The translations under genes and the position numbers were made by a program. Of a stretch of DNA of 64,000 bases, positions 33,183 to 46,067 are shown piece by piece. Position 1 is the first letter of the stretch; each line of letters starts with the position of its first letter. The notes below the pieces were generated by a model. The model ran no database searches, was not told the origin of the DNA, and worked only from the letters and a program-made list of their open reading frames with translations. Source of the stretch: Anaeramoeba flamelloides (lineage: Eukaryota; Metamonada; Anaeramoebidae); assembly GCA_027625915.1 (NCBI GenBank), contig JANTQA010000047.1, forward strand, positions 11,656,001 through 11,720,000. Direction: 5' to 3'.

Positions 33183-35669
33183 ATCTAATATTTTTTGTAT
33201 ATTTAGTTTTGGAATATATTTTCCTTAAAAATTTATCACAATCTACAATAGCAATCTATTGAAACAAGTTTTTATAATATTGGAAACAATCACCATTTTC
33301 TAGACCTTTTCCATTTTATATAATTAATTATTAATAACAAATTTTTTTGAAAATGTGCCAGTTTCGAAATTTTGAAAAGAAAAAAAAAAGATTGAAACAG
33401 TACAGCCAACAAATGATGATATCTAATTGAGTCAAATTAAAATAAATTTTAAAAATTGAGATTTTTCTGAAATAGTAAAGGATGAAATAATTTATTCTTT
33501 TAGATTTTCAATAATCTCAAAAAATTAAATCTTAAACAAAAACCTCTTTTGAATTATGCTAAACATATAAAATAATTAGGTTTTAAAAATTATAAAAAAT
33601 AAAATTTGAAATCTGAAAAAAAGTCATTGATTATTTTTGGAAACGATTTGAACCTTTTTATTAGTTTTATTTCATCAAAAAATGGGAAATAAAATGATTT
33701 TTATTAGGAATTATCTGTATTTTATTAGAAATTAAATTATCCTATTTTTTTTTATTTTTATTAGTATTTTCTATTATCAATTTTTTTGTTTTCTTCAGGG
33801 TTAATTTTGTGTAAAAAAAATGAAAAAGAAAAAGAAAAAAAACGATAAATTTAAAAAAAAAAGAAAAAGAAAAATTTGAAATTGCAAAACAGAAATTTAG
33901 TAATGAAAATAATGATTTAAAGAAATTAGAAAAAATTATTTTGATCTGAAAATCTAAAAATCAAACTTTTCAAAAGAACAGCAACCTTAAAATAAATCTT
34001 TAAGAAAATTTAATATGTAAATTTCAAAAAACAATTAATAGTTATTAAAACTGAAAAATGTACATAAAAAAAAATTACTAAAAGGTCTTGCTATCTTTAA
34101 AAATAATTTATGAGATGAATTATTATGTCTCAGAGTATGATCGTATTTTTTGAATTATGAGAAAAGTTTCAAAATTCAACAAATTTTAAATTTAGATTTA
34201 AAAATTATATTTTCTTTGTATGAAGAAAGAAATCCTCTTTTATTTTTAAAAAATGAAAATACACTTGAAAAATAAAATCTCAAAGTATTAAAATAACGAA
34301 GCAATAAAAATATCCTTTATTTCAAAAAATTACAATAATTATTTAAAACTTCTAAATAATTTATTTTTTTAATTTAAAGAACTATTCAAATCAGATTTTT
34401 TTTGTATTTTAATCTAAAAAAAATGTGATATTTCACCTAGAAATTGGGTCAAACATTTTGAAAAATACTTTTTTAAAAAATATAAAATTCAACGACAAAT
34501 ATACACAATACTATTTGTTGCAAAATAAATGGAAAAAAATTTTAATTCGGTTTTCAAAAAAGATTTTAAAATCCTGTAAAATTTCCAATTATTAACTCTG
34601 AAAATCAGTTTCAATTATTGATTTTCCCCTTTAGAAGAGAGAATTTTGATGACTCATTTTAATTCTTGTAACATGTTTTTTTTTTTATGAAAACAGAGTG
34701 ATAATTTTGATCTTTTTATTTTACGAACAACATACTATTTAATTTGATTATTTTTAATTAATAATTATTAATATAAAATTATTGAGTCCAATGAATTAGT
34801 AATAATTCAAAGAATAAAATTATCAATGGTCTTATTTCACTATTATTGTTCAATGTTTAAATATTACCAAACAAATAAAATCAATTCAGATTAATAATTC
34901 GAATAATAAAAAAAATATTAATATCAGCAAATAATTTATTTTTTAATTAAGATCTTTATTTAAAAAACAAATAATTCAAAAAACAAATATTATTAGATCT
35001 TCGAAATATCATGGTTTTTAATAAATTATTCAAAATAATCTAGTTGATCAAATTATTCTGATCTTCAATGATTCAATATTGGTTTTTTTTTTATAATTTT
35101 AAAATAAGACTAAAGATTTATTATTATTTATTCAGATAACCGATCTTAAATTACTCAAATTGAGATAATAATAAAAATAAAAATCTTATAAAAATTTTTC
35201 AATTATTTTTTCTAATTTGATCCTAAAATCCAAACAAAAAAGATCAAAGATCTTTTTGTTCAAAATTTATTTTCGGAAAAGGGACTTCTTTTGAAAATGA
35301 TTACTCATCTATCAAATGTTCATAAATGAATTTTTTTTAACGGGTTTAATTGTATTTTTTTACAAATAAGTACTTGTTGAACTTTGGGAGAAAAAATAAG
35401 CGTGAGTTAATTAATCCACAAAATTGATTAATGAAATTCACATAACTATTTCAAATAAATAAAACAAACACTGTTATTTCTTGGATTACTTATATTTTTC
35501 AAGGATACATAAAAAAAAAAATCCTAAAAAAGTATTTTACAATACTAATTGTCTTTAATAATCAATTCTCTTTTACAACATTTTCACCTTCTCCAAGATT
35601 CAAGAGTGTGTTTTATTTCAAATTTAGATATTTATTCATTTTTTTCCAATAAACAAGTATCTGGTTGAG
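33183..35669. other. Gene-free AT-rich stretch upstream of Raptor
   Basis: Only A/T-biased sequence was seen, with no convincing open frame, repeat pair or RNA gene. The last few hundred bases should include the Raptor promoter. No individual element can be named. Confidence 0.5.
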
Positions 35670-38600
35670 ATGAACAGACTAACAATACAGTCAGTTGTTT
35701 TTCAATCCATCCAAAATCAACCAGTCTTTTTTAAAAATAGTCGGCACTCTAGAACAAGGTTTAAGCCTGAATTAGATTTCCCACGTGAAGAATGGAAAAC
35801 AAAGAGCAAGGTAATTAAAAGGCTTCTTTTTTTTTTTTTTTTTTTAATCTTCTAGTTTGGTTATTTTTTTTCCTTTTACAAGGCTATTATCAAATAACTC
35901 AAACGTGACTCTTAAATTTGGATCCAAACTAATCTGCAAAAAGAAAAATAAAGAAAAAACTCTCATCACACAAAATCATTTATCCGAATTCAAAAACCCA
36001 AATAAAAAGTTTTTTCACCACACTTTCATCTTTATAATCGTTTGTTTTTGTAAAATTATCGTTTATTTTTCTTTTCAAAACAACAACCCTGAAATTTTAA
36101 ATTAAAAAATTTTTAAAGCTTTCAAACCCTCTTTCCAAGAAATAATTCACGATCTTGTTTTTTTGATTTTTTTTTTTGGTGACCCAATTCGAAAAAAAAT
36201 GGAAACACCTTACTAATTGAAACAATGTCTTTGAAAGAGAAAAAGGTTGTTTTTTTTCGAGTACACAAATAGTTTATTAAAAAAAATGTTAATTAAACGA
36301 TCCGACAATACAAAAAAGGAATTTAAAAAAGTTGATCTTTCGAAATCTTGGAAAATTCTTGTTTTTTTTTTTTTTGTTTTTTTCAGATGAATGCAAGATA
36401 TTGGTCAAAAATTAAGAAGAATTTTATTTACAATTCTTAAAAATGATTCCAAAAAGAAACAACCAAATCAAATGGTTTGGATCAAGATTTATTAAAACCC
36501 TAAAAAATCAAAAAACAAGAAAAATACTTTTAGACCCTAAAAAAGGATCACTTTTTTTTTTTTTTTTTATCAACAAATTAAAACAAGATACTCTTTTTTC
36601 ATTCTTCATGGATTGTAATCCTTAACAAAACAAAGAAATTAACATTTTTTTCCATCACAATTACATAGTTATAAGTTTTTATTTTGACAAATGTAACCTA
36701 TCACAGCACATCACGATCATGAAAAAATATTTTTCAAAACAATTAAACATTTGTTAATTTTGCACTTTTTGAGAACCTCACTTATAATTAACACTCTTGA
36801 TTAATAAAAGATCTTGGATCAAAAAAATACTTTTAAAGATATTTAACAATTTAATTTCATTTTTCCATTCCTGAGAATTTTGAAAAATCTAATTTTCCAA
36901 GGCTCTAGAAAGCTTTTTTTTCAAATTTAATAGTAGAAAATTTGAAAATTTTTTTTGCTTCTAGTTAAGAGGTTATAATAATATATTTTAAAAGTATTTG
37001 AAATTTAATAAATATCTTTCAAATGGAAAACCAATTATTTAGAATATTAAAGAATTATTTGATGATTTAAATTGGAAAAAATATTGTTTTTTGTTTTTAC
37101 AGTTAGTTTTTTTTTAATTTTTGAAATAAAGAGAAAATTTATTACAATTTTCGGTTTATTCCAAAAAGTAAAAAAAAAAACGCGTTTAGATTTTCTAGAA
37201 TTCAAAAGAATTGACTGTCAAACCTAAAACCCGGAAATTTTCATAAAACTGGTAATTCCATTTTTCTGATCAATTGTAAATATTAGTAAAAAGTTCAAAA
37301 ATATACTCCCATTTTACATACAGATAACCCAATTACCCAGCAACTTATAACCGTTCCAATTGGGGTATTGGTTAAATATTCTGAATCCATTAATTTTAAC
37401 TCTTTGGTGAATTCAGAAATCAAAAAAATCCAAAATTTGTAAAATTAATTGAAAACATTACTGTAAATTGAAAATCAAATTTATTGAGATTTTCCCTTTA
37501 GATAAATTCTAAATTTATTAGGAATCATCTTTATAAGAATTATTTTGTTATTGCATTTATGAAATAAGAGTTTTATTTACTTTATATCTTTCTTTTAATA
37601 ATTTTTTCAAAATTTTAAATTTCTATTGGGAAACTTAGAGGATTTATTTTTTTACAATATGGTTTTCTTAATTTCATGAAAATTTACAATAATCAAACAC
37701 CTCTCTCAAATTCAAATTCTCTCAAATATTTTAATATTATGAAAATGTTTTTTATTTCAAAATTTAAAATCAAAAGTGGATTTTCATTTTCAGTAATGTT
37801 CTCAATTAATTTTACAAATTTTGGATTTTTTTGATTTCTGAATTCACCAAAGAGTTAAAATTAGTGGATTCAGAATATTTAACCAATACTCCAATTGGAA
37901 CGGTTATAAGTTGCTGGGTAATTGGGTTATTTGTCTGTAAAATGGGAGTATATTTTTGACATTTTACTAATATTTACAATTGATCAGAAAAATGGAATTA
38001 CCGGGTTTATGAAAATTTCAGGGTTTTAGGTTTGACAGTCAATTCTTTTGAATACTGGGAAACCACCGTTAGCTTTTCTTGAGTTTTCTGTTTTATTTGT
38101 TAAGTTTCCTAGCTTTTTTTGAGGTTTTCTATTTTATTTAGATGAGTACAACATTTTCAAAACCATTGGTTATTATCTATCAAAGTAAATATCTCCAACT
38201 TGAATTAAACTAAAATTCATCCATCCATTTATTTGGAATTTTTTACCCAAAAAAATGCCTTTTTTTTCTAGACTAGAGACTTTTTAAAAAAAGTGGTTAT
38301 ACTAACAACAATAAATTAAATAGTATAATGAATTAAAAGTCTTGTAATTTTGATTATATTGTAAATAAACTCTATTATTAATAATGAAAGGTTAATGAAC
38401 GGTATTAGTATTGCCTAACTTTTGTTTTTCAGTTTTATTTTTTCATACTAGTGATGTGAACAATTAAAAACCTTTTACAAATTTTTTTCAAAAAATGATT
38501 TGCTAATTAATAACTCCACAACAAAAAATCACATGACTTTTATAACACATTTCCCCCTTTAAAAGTGTTGGAAAGTGTTTGAAAGGTTTGTAAAATTGTC

Positions 38601-41600
38601 TTAAAGTGTTTAAAAAGTTTGAAAGAATCAAAAATTTCTAAAAGCCTTGAGATTTTTTTGGTGTCCACAGCAAAAAATTACATGAATTTGACACAGTTGA
38701 TGACTTTTACAACGCATTTCCCCCTTTAAAAGTGTTGGAAAGTATTTGAAAATTATCTTAAATTGTCTTAAAGTATTTAAAAGGTTTGAAAGACTCAAAG
38801 TTTTCTAAAAGTCATAATATTTTTTCTAGTCTATTTCCAAAGAAGCTTTTATCAAAAACCTTGTTGGGGTCAAAAAAATAAATTTTCAGAAAGCAATTTT
38901 CTAGATACTAAAAAAGGTGTCTTCAAAAAATGAAAACTTACTGATATATTAATAATTTTTTTTTGGATTAAAATAAAGCTGTTTTCATAAAGTGAGGACT
39001 TTATTTTATTCTTTTTGAACAGTTTTTACATTTTTAAAATTTTCAGAATAATATGAGAACAATCTTTGAGCTTTTTACAAATTATTTTTCTTTCAACAAA
39101 TTTTAGTTTAATATTTTCACAAAACAAAAAGACAAAGAAAAAATGAACAATTCTTAAAATTATAACCAATAATGATTTATTTCTTTCCAATCTTAACAAT
39201 CAAAATAACAATTAAAAAAATAATAAAAATAAATAAACAAATAAATAAAAAAAAAAAAAAAAAAATAATTTTAAAAAAATACAAAACAAAAAATAAAATA
39301 AAAAAAAAAAATTAAATAAACAGACACAAACTGTTGTAGGGCTTTTGGTTCTTTGTTTAAACATAGGGATAGATCCACCTGATATCATTAAACCCGATCC
39401 ATGTTCTGTACTTGAATGTTGGGTTGATCCAATGCAATATTCTCAAGATAAGGTGTTAAAAATGATTGGACAGAATTTAGAATCACAATTTGAAAATTTA
39501 GACACAACGTGTAAATATTTTCAATGTCTAGATACACCAAAAATGATTTTAAAAAATGATTGTCAGCAGTCAAGGAAATATGGCGAAAATGATCGGATAT
39601 TGTTTTATTACAATGGCCATGGTGTACCAAAGCCAACAAAATCTGAAATATGGCTGTTTAATGATGATTTTACACAATACATCCCTGCGACTATTAGAGA
39701 AATAAAATCGTGGGTTGGATCGCCATCTATTTATGTATTTGATTGTTATTCTGCGGGAATTTTAGCAGACAATTTTATTCGTAACAATAGCGAAAAGAAG
39801 AATTGGGATAAAAAGGAGAAAATTTCGGTAATTTTGGAAGAAACTTTAAAATGCGAAACTTTAGAAACCATTGTATTGTTTTCCTGCTCTGCTTATGAAA
39901 ATTTACCCACTGATCCAAATATGCCAGCAGATTTATTTACCTCATGCTTAACCACACCAATTAAAATTGCGTTAAGGTGGCATATTTGTTCCAAATTTAG
40001 TTCAAATACCATCCTAAGGAATTTAAATTTGGATATCTTGGATAATATCCCAGGAAAGTTAAGAGATCGATCAACAATTTTGGGAGAATTGAATTGGATT
40101 TATACATCCATTACTGATTCCATTGCTTGGAATATATTGTCAAATGATTATTTCCAAAAATTGTATCGGCAAGATTTAATGATCGCCTCACTGTTTCGGA
40201 ACTTTTTATTGGCCGAAAGGATAATGAAATCCTTCAATTGTAACCCGTTTACGATCCCATTGATTCCCGAAACCTGTAAACATGAATTATGGCATAGTTG
40301 GGATTATATTGTTGACTCTTGTTTATCTCAATTGAATAGTGTTGAAAATAATAAGAATTTACACTCCATAGAATACAGATTAAATAAAATGATTTTAAAT
40401 AATTCAAGAAGATTTTTAACAGCCTTTTCCAAAACAGAACAAGAGCGAAAGCAACAAAAAAAAAAAAAAAAATTGCATTTAAATCGCTTAAGCCACCGAG
40501 AAAATAATAATAATATAAATAATATTGAAGGCAATTCAGGTAATATTAATATAAATGGTGGCGGTGGTGGTAATCAAGATAATAATAATAATAATTTAAG
40601 TGGCCATACTAACAATCTCAATAATAATTTTAATAACAATCAAAATTCCTTTTTCAATGATCAATTAACTAGTTTTGAAGTTTGGTTAAGCTCTGGCCGA
40701 AATCAAAAAATTGGGGTTGGGCAATTACCAATCTTGTTGCAAGTGTTGCTGTCACAGTCCTATCGTAAACGGGCCTTACATTTGTTAGCAAAATTTTTAG
40801 ATTTAGGCCAGTGGGCAGTTAATAAGGCATTATCTGTTGGTATTTATCCTTACATTTTAAGGTTATTGAAATCACCAGTTCCGGAATTGCGTTCTGTTTT
40901 GGTATTTATTTGGGCAAAGGTTTTGGCCTTTGAAAGAGATTGCCAAATTAATTTAACAAAGGACAATTCTTATTTATATTTTATTAATGTTTTATCTTCG
41001 CCAACTGTTGATCAAGAACAATATTCTTTATCTGCATTTGCCCTCTCAATTATCCAATCAAATTTTAAAAAGGCTAAAATCGCTTGCCATCGATCAAACA
41101 TTTTGCAGATTTGCTTGTCTAGATTGGAAGATGAAGATCCCAATGTTAGGAAATGGATTTGCCTATGCCTGGCAAAGTATTGGGAAGATTTCGACCATGG
41201 GAAAAATTCTGCAATTAGAGAAAATGCAGACAAAATTTTAATTCAATTGTTGAACGATAACGTGCCAGAGGTACGTGCATCAGCCGTTTATGCGTTATCA
41301 ACTTTTTTGAGTGGATCTAAGGATAAATCCAATCAAGAAGGTTCTGAAAGAATTAATTCTGAAATGAAGATTTCCTTAACGTTGATTAATACATCTTCAG
41401 ATATTAGCTATTTGGTGCGTTACGAATGTTTATTGACAATCATTAAAATGATTGTTTTGTATTATGACAAAATTAAAAGAATTGTCAAAAAAACAGCAAA
41501 TTACCAATTTCATAGGAAGCAATTCTTTAATGAAAATAATAATCAAAATAATAATAGTAACAGCAACAACAATAATAATATTAATAATAATAAAATTTCC

Positions 41601-43249
41601 AAAACTTTAAAAGAAAAAAATAATTATAGTAATAAAAAAAATAAAAACAAAAATAAATCAACAAAAATTAAAAGACAACAAACTTCACCAAATTTAAAAA
41701 AAAATAAAGATTCAAACAAAGATCAAAATACTACTTCAAATTTAAATTCTCAAAAATCTTTAAAAAAAAAAAAAAACATAAAAAAGCTTTTTACAAAGGA
41801 GAATTCTCATAGTAGATCGTTAGAAAATGATTTCCAAGGATCAGAATATTTTTATCAAAATATACAAAAAAATGAAATTTCAGTAAATATAAATGATCAA
41901 AAGAATTCTGGTTCTATTTCTAGTTCTAGTTCAATTTCCAATTCGAATTCGAATTCTATTTCTAGTGAATTAAATTCAAATATCAATAAGGAAATGTTTG
42001 ATGAAAGGGAGAATGACATAGAATTAACAACTAAAAAAAAATTTAAAAATAAAATTAATATTAGGAAAAAACTTAAAAGAAAAAGAGAGAAAAGAAAGGA
42101 ACGTGAAAGGGGAAGCGGAAGGGAAAGGGGGAAGGAGTTAGAACCAGAACGAGAAAGTGAAAGGGGGAAGGAAAGGGGGAAGGAAAGGGGGAAGGGGAAA
42201 GAAAAAGAAAGGAAAAACGAAACAGTAAAGAGAGGGGAAAAGAAAGAAAGGGGGAAAAGTAGTCAAAAAAAAAATGAGGTTAAACTTGACTCTGATTTTG
42301 AAAAACCTTATTATGATTTTTCAAAGCCATTTAATAAAAATTTATATATTAAAAAAATCTTATTTCCAAATGAAGAAAAAATGACTACTTCAAAATCTGC
42401 AAGTTATTTATCTTCAACAACTTTAGATACAAAAGAAAACAATACTAGTGTTAATAATGATCATGATAATATAGTTGCATCCTATCTTTGGGATTGTTTA
42501 ATTAATTTTTCGGATGATCCGTACCCATTTATCCAAATTATGGCAAATAAAATTATTGGCAAGTTTTTTATATTTTGGTTTGAAATAGAAAAGGAAAATA
42601 AATTAAAAAAAATTAATAATAAAAATAAAAATATTAATAAAAATAACCAAAATATTAATAAAAATAAGAATTCTAATAGTAATAACAAAACTGAAAATAG
42701 AAAAAAAATAATAACAAAAGAAAATAAAAATAATGATAATAATACTAAGAAGAGTAATATTAATGATGGTGGAAGAAATAAAAATCATAAAAACGAAAAA
42801 AATGAAAATGAAAAAAGTAAGAATGAAAAAAATAAAAATGAAAAAAATAAAAACAATAAAAACGAAATTAATGAAAATAATAATAAAAAGAAGAAGAAAA
42901 AAAATGAAATTAAACAAAATAAAAAAAAAAAAAAAACTTTAACTGGTTCAATTAAAACAAAAATTAAAAATGAAACAAATAGTATTAAAAGGGGAAATAA
43001 TAAGAAAAAATTTTTAAATGATATATTAATAGAAACTAAGTCCAAATTATTTGATTGGGATGTTAATTGTTTTTTAAATCCTTTATTTTTTTTAAATGAA
43101 CAAGAAAATGATCAATATGATCAATTATTTCAAAATAATAATAATGATCATGATTTAAATCAAAATCAGAATTCTAGTAATAATAAGGAAACAATTAATA
43201 GAAAGAATTTAATCACAAAAGAAAATAAAAATAATGATAATAGTAGTAA

Positions 43250-43282
<33 letters not shown>

Positions 43283-45299
43283 AGGTAATGAAAGTAAGAA
43301 TAAAAATTTAAATTCGATGAATCAAAATTTTAATAATAATGAAAATTTAAATTCTTCAATTATTTTAAATAAAAATTCAAAAGAAAAAGTAATGTTTTCG
43401 AACAATAATTTAATCTTGGATAATTTATTAAATGAAACTTTAAAAACCATACACTTCCAAGGAAGAATGTTAAGTCAATTAACTTTAAATTCAAGAAATT
43501 CACAATTAAAAAAATCTTTGAATAATAATAATAACAATAAAAATAAAAATAAAAATAACCCTGACAATAATAGTAATTTAATTCAAAAAAATAATAATGA
43601 TAATCTTATTCAAAGTATGATTGATGGTAACAAAAGCACAAGTAACAAAAATAGTGACAATAATAGTGACAATAAAAATAGTAGTAAGAATCTAAATAAT
43701 GTTAATGATAATAATGATAAAAATAATAAAACGAAAAATAAAAATGATAATGATAATAACCAAAGCAATATTGTTAATAATTTTCGTTCTCAAATACCAA
43801 AAAACTATTTAAATTATTACAAAGCAAAATCCAGAAAAAGAATTATAGAAAGAACCAAAATAACATCAAGAATATTATTTTCAGATGAGAATATGAAAAA
43901 TGTCAAATTTGAAGAAGAAATTTCAACAACTGATTCGTCATTGACGACATCAATAAAAAAATTAATTTTCCATCCATACGAAACTTATTCTATTGGTGCC
44001 GATAATAAAAATGAAATTTATGTTATGAATTGGAATAAGCGCCCATGTAAAATCATTAATAGTTTCAAGAATGGCAATAACCAATCTCAAAAAATTAATT
44101 CGCTTTCTTTAATTAATGACGAAAATGAGGCGTTTTTAATGGTTGGCAGCAATGATGGTGTCATTAGAATTTGGAAAAATATATGTGGCGATTCAATAAA
44201 TAATGATGATGATTATGATGATTATAATCAAATCAATAAACCATTTCATTCCTTTTCCTTTTCTTTGGGCCAAGATCAAGATTCAGCCTTTTCCAAATTT
44301 AATTCTTATTACCGCTCCAAATATCGATTTAATAATTTTGTTGGTCCATATCGAAATTTTTCCAAAACTGAATTAGTAACTAATTGGGTTGCCTTTCCAA
44401 AATTAAATAAATATATTAATTATCATAATATTATAAATAGCAACAACAATAGCATTAGTAGTGGTAGTAGTAGCAATAATAATAATAATAATAATATTGG
44501 TGGTGGCAGTGGCACTGGCAATGGCGATGTTAATGGTAATAATGTTACCAGCAATAACAACTACAATAATGGCATGAGAAAAAGTAAATACAATTATTAT
44601 TACGACTATGATTATGATTTTGAAAAAAAACAAAAAAAAAAAACTAGAATCGGACTGGTTGTGGAATGGAATCAAGACAAAGGCGAAATAATTGCTTCAA
44701 GTGATACCTCAAGAGTGATTAAAATTTGGGATGCTGAAACAGAAAAAATCAAATTGCAACTTTCAACAACATGCAATTTCCCATTAACTTGTTTAAAATC
44801 TAACGAAGACACAATTTTATATGCGGGTGCATACGATGGATCAGTTAATATCTATGACGTAAGAGAAAAGCCCAATTCCGGTTTAATAGTGAAATTTCAC
44901 GAACACAATTCACCCATTGTAAATGTCTGTACACGGAAATTCAATACTAAAAATTTAATTTCAGGATCCAAAAATGGTCAAATTAAGTTATGGGATCTCA
45001 GAATCAATTCTACTGTTTGGTCTTTATCAACTTTTCAGAATAATAAGGAAATAATGACTTCGATGGATGTTCACAATTTCGCACCCTTTTTTGCAGTAGG
45101 ATCAAAATCCCAATTCATCAGTATTTATGACCTCGATGGCAAGTTGATAACAAATGGTAAAAAATGGAAAAATAATATTTCCTCCAAATTTACCAGTGTA
45201 AATTCAGTCAAATTCCATCCTTATAGGCCTTTACTGTCCTTTAGTACAGATTCAATAGTCGCTACCTATGCACCTCTTAATATATCAAAAAAAAAATAA
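35670..45299 (+). CDS. RPTOR: Raptor, scaffold subunit of TOR complex 1 (two exons, 3.5-kb intron)
   Basis: Exon 1 (35670-35810, 47 codons, donor 'gcaag|gtaatt') and exon 2 (39324-45299, acceptor 'aaataaacag') join in phase 0 to give 2038 residues. The join produces WKTKSK-TQTVVGLLVLCLN, aligning without gaps to human WRMKDRMKTVSVALVLCLN, and exon 1 also has the family's RH motif (KNSRHSR). Domains: Raptor N-terminal caspase-like domain to about residue 215 (DPPDIIKPDPC; YYNGHGVPKPT with His146; FDCYSAG with Cys188); HEAT repeats about 490-775 (DQLTSFEVWLSSGR; LPILLQVLLSQSYRKRALHL; AVNKALSVGIYPYILRLLKS); an inflated region about 776-1572 of Asn, Lys and Arg/Glu tracts interrupted by conserved islands (YLWDCLINFSDDPYPFIQIM; LFDWDVNCFLNP); and WD40 repeats from about 1584 to the end. 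Raptor recruits TOR substrates in nutrient signalling. At 2038 residues it is much longer than the roughly 1300-1550 usual for the family. Confidence 0.95.
36387..36625 (+). other. Exon-like and ORF-like sequence inside the Raptor intron
   Basis: An excellent acceptor (a T-run then 'gtttttttcag', ending 36386) is followed by ATGAATGCAAG..., which would extend Raptor exon 1 in phase by MNARYWSKIKKNFIYNS and stop, giving a 64-residue product. A separate frame at 36443-36625 begins MIPKRNNQIKWFGSRF. This could be an alternative, truncating 3' exon, a remnant, or chance. Confidence 0.3.
37201..38051. mobile_element. Long-TIR element inside the Raptor intron, about 850 bp
   Basis: Arms of about 265 bp (37201-37465 and 37790-38051) are inverted copies: 'aaaagaattgactgtcaaac' against 'gtttgacagtcaattctttt', 'aacttataaccgttccaatt' against 'aattggaacggttataagtt', and 'aactctttggtgaattcaga' against 'tctgaattcaccaaagagtt'. 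The non-coding centre is about 325 bp. Arm identity is high, so the insertion is relatively young. A family D fragment abuts the right end. Confidence 0.85.
38046..38145. repeat. Repeat D fragment
   Basis: 'gggaaaccaccgttagcttt' then 'tcttgagttttctgttttat' and 'gaggttttctattttattta' match half of the palindromic repeat at 48005-48252. Only one arm is present. Confidence 0.6.
38514..38813. repeat. Two-copy tandem repeat in the Raptor intron
   Basis: Two units of about 140-150 bp share 'caaaaaa', 'cacatga' against 'tacatga', 'gactttta', 'catttccccctttaaaagtg' then 'ttggaaagt', 'attgtcttaaagt' and 'aaagtttgaaaga' against 'aaggtttgaaaga'. The second unit has a 20-bp insertion. A more distant relative occurs at 20355-20445 ('gacttttaccacgc', 'ttttcccttttaaaatgtt'). 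Confidence 0.75.
38987..39016. mobile_element. Isolated terminus of family C
   Basis: 'gctgttttcataaagtgagg' then 'acttta' matches the terminus of the element at 45342-45577 ('cagcggttttaaaaaagtga' then 'ggactttttt'). No opposite end was found, so this is a relic about 310 bp before Raptor exon 2. Confidence 0.5.
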
Positions 45300-45341
45300 T
45301 ATATATATATATATTATTATTTAAATTTAATGATTTTATTA

Positions 45342-45577
45342 CAGCCATTTTATAAAAGTGAGTGCTTTTTTTGAAGATTTCTGTTTAAATAAAGTGAAAA
45401 CATTTTAAATTTCCTGTTTTAATTAAGTGAAATTTTTTTTAAAAAAAGAGCTTTCCTCCATATGGGTAATATCTACATCGTATTTAAAGGTTGGGTAAGC
45501 ACTTTTTGAAATAAAAAACTTTCAAGTTTTAATTCTAAAAAAGTTTTAAAAAAGTCCTCACTTTTTTAAAACCGCTG
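45342..45577. mobile_element. TA-flanked inverted-repeat element, family C
   Basis: 236 bp. The left end 'cagccattttataaaagtga' then 'gtgctttttt' is the inverse of the right end (reverse complement 'cagcggttttaaaaaagtga' then 'ggactttttt'), and TA flanks both sides. It starts 40 bp after the Raptor stop codon and so probably lies in the 3' UTR or the terminator region. It is non-coding. The CAG-type ends and TA duplication suggest Tc1/mariner mobilisation. Confidence 0.75.
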
Positions 45578-46067
45578 TATTTGCTATTTTATTTTATTTT
45601 GTTTGAACAATTAAATATTTTATAATTTTACTGAAATTTATTGTTTTTTGTTAATGTTTCCATTTTATTCTTTTTTTTTTTTTTTTTTGATTTTTATGTA
45701 ATTTTTTAATATAGAATTTATTTTATTTCAAAATTGTTAAGCGACTAATTTAATTATTTATTATCATGTATGTGGAAGTTATGAATTGTAAAAGTGTTTT
45801 TTTTTTGATATTTTTTTCATTAATTTTCTAATTTGATCTTCATGCTTTTTGAATCAGTGTATATAATGGTTACTGGATGTATTATACAAGAAGTGTGATT
45901 TAATTTATTTTTAAAAAATTTTTTTGGATCTTTAAATTTTGAAATATATTTAATCAAGAATCATAATTGAAAATTTTTGTGTTTTATCTAGTGAATTCAT
46001 ATTTAATATATAATAAGAGAAATTTACTTTATTGTTTTCACTATTTACAATTACTACAGTTCCTTCT
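45578..46067. other. AT-rich spacer
   Basis: T-runs and AT-rich sequence only. No coding sequence, repeat pair or RNA gene was seen. Confidence 0.5.

Noticed and set aside
39345-39347. TTG at 39345 as the Raptor start codon
   Set aside because: Homology extends upstream (TQTVVGL) to the acceptor at 39323 and on to exon 1. A non-AUG start is unnecessary.
42482-43045. Long minus-strand frames rich in Ile, Leu and Phe across the Raptor linker
   Set aside because: They are antisense shadows of the Asn/Lys tracts of Raptor.
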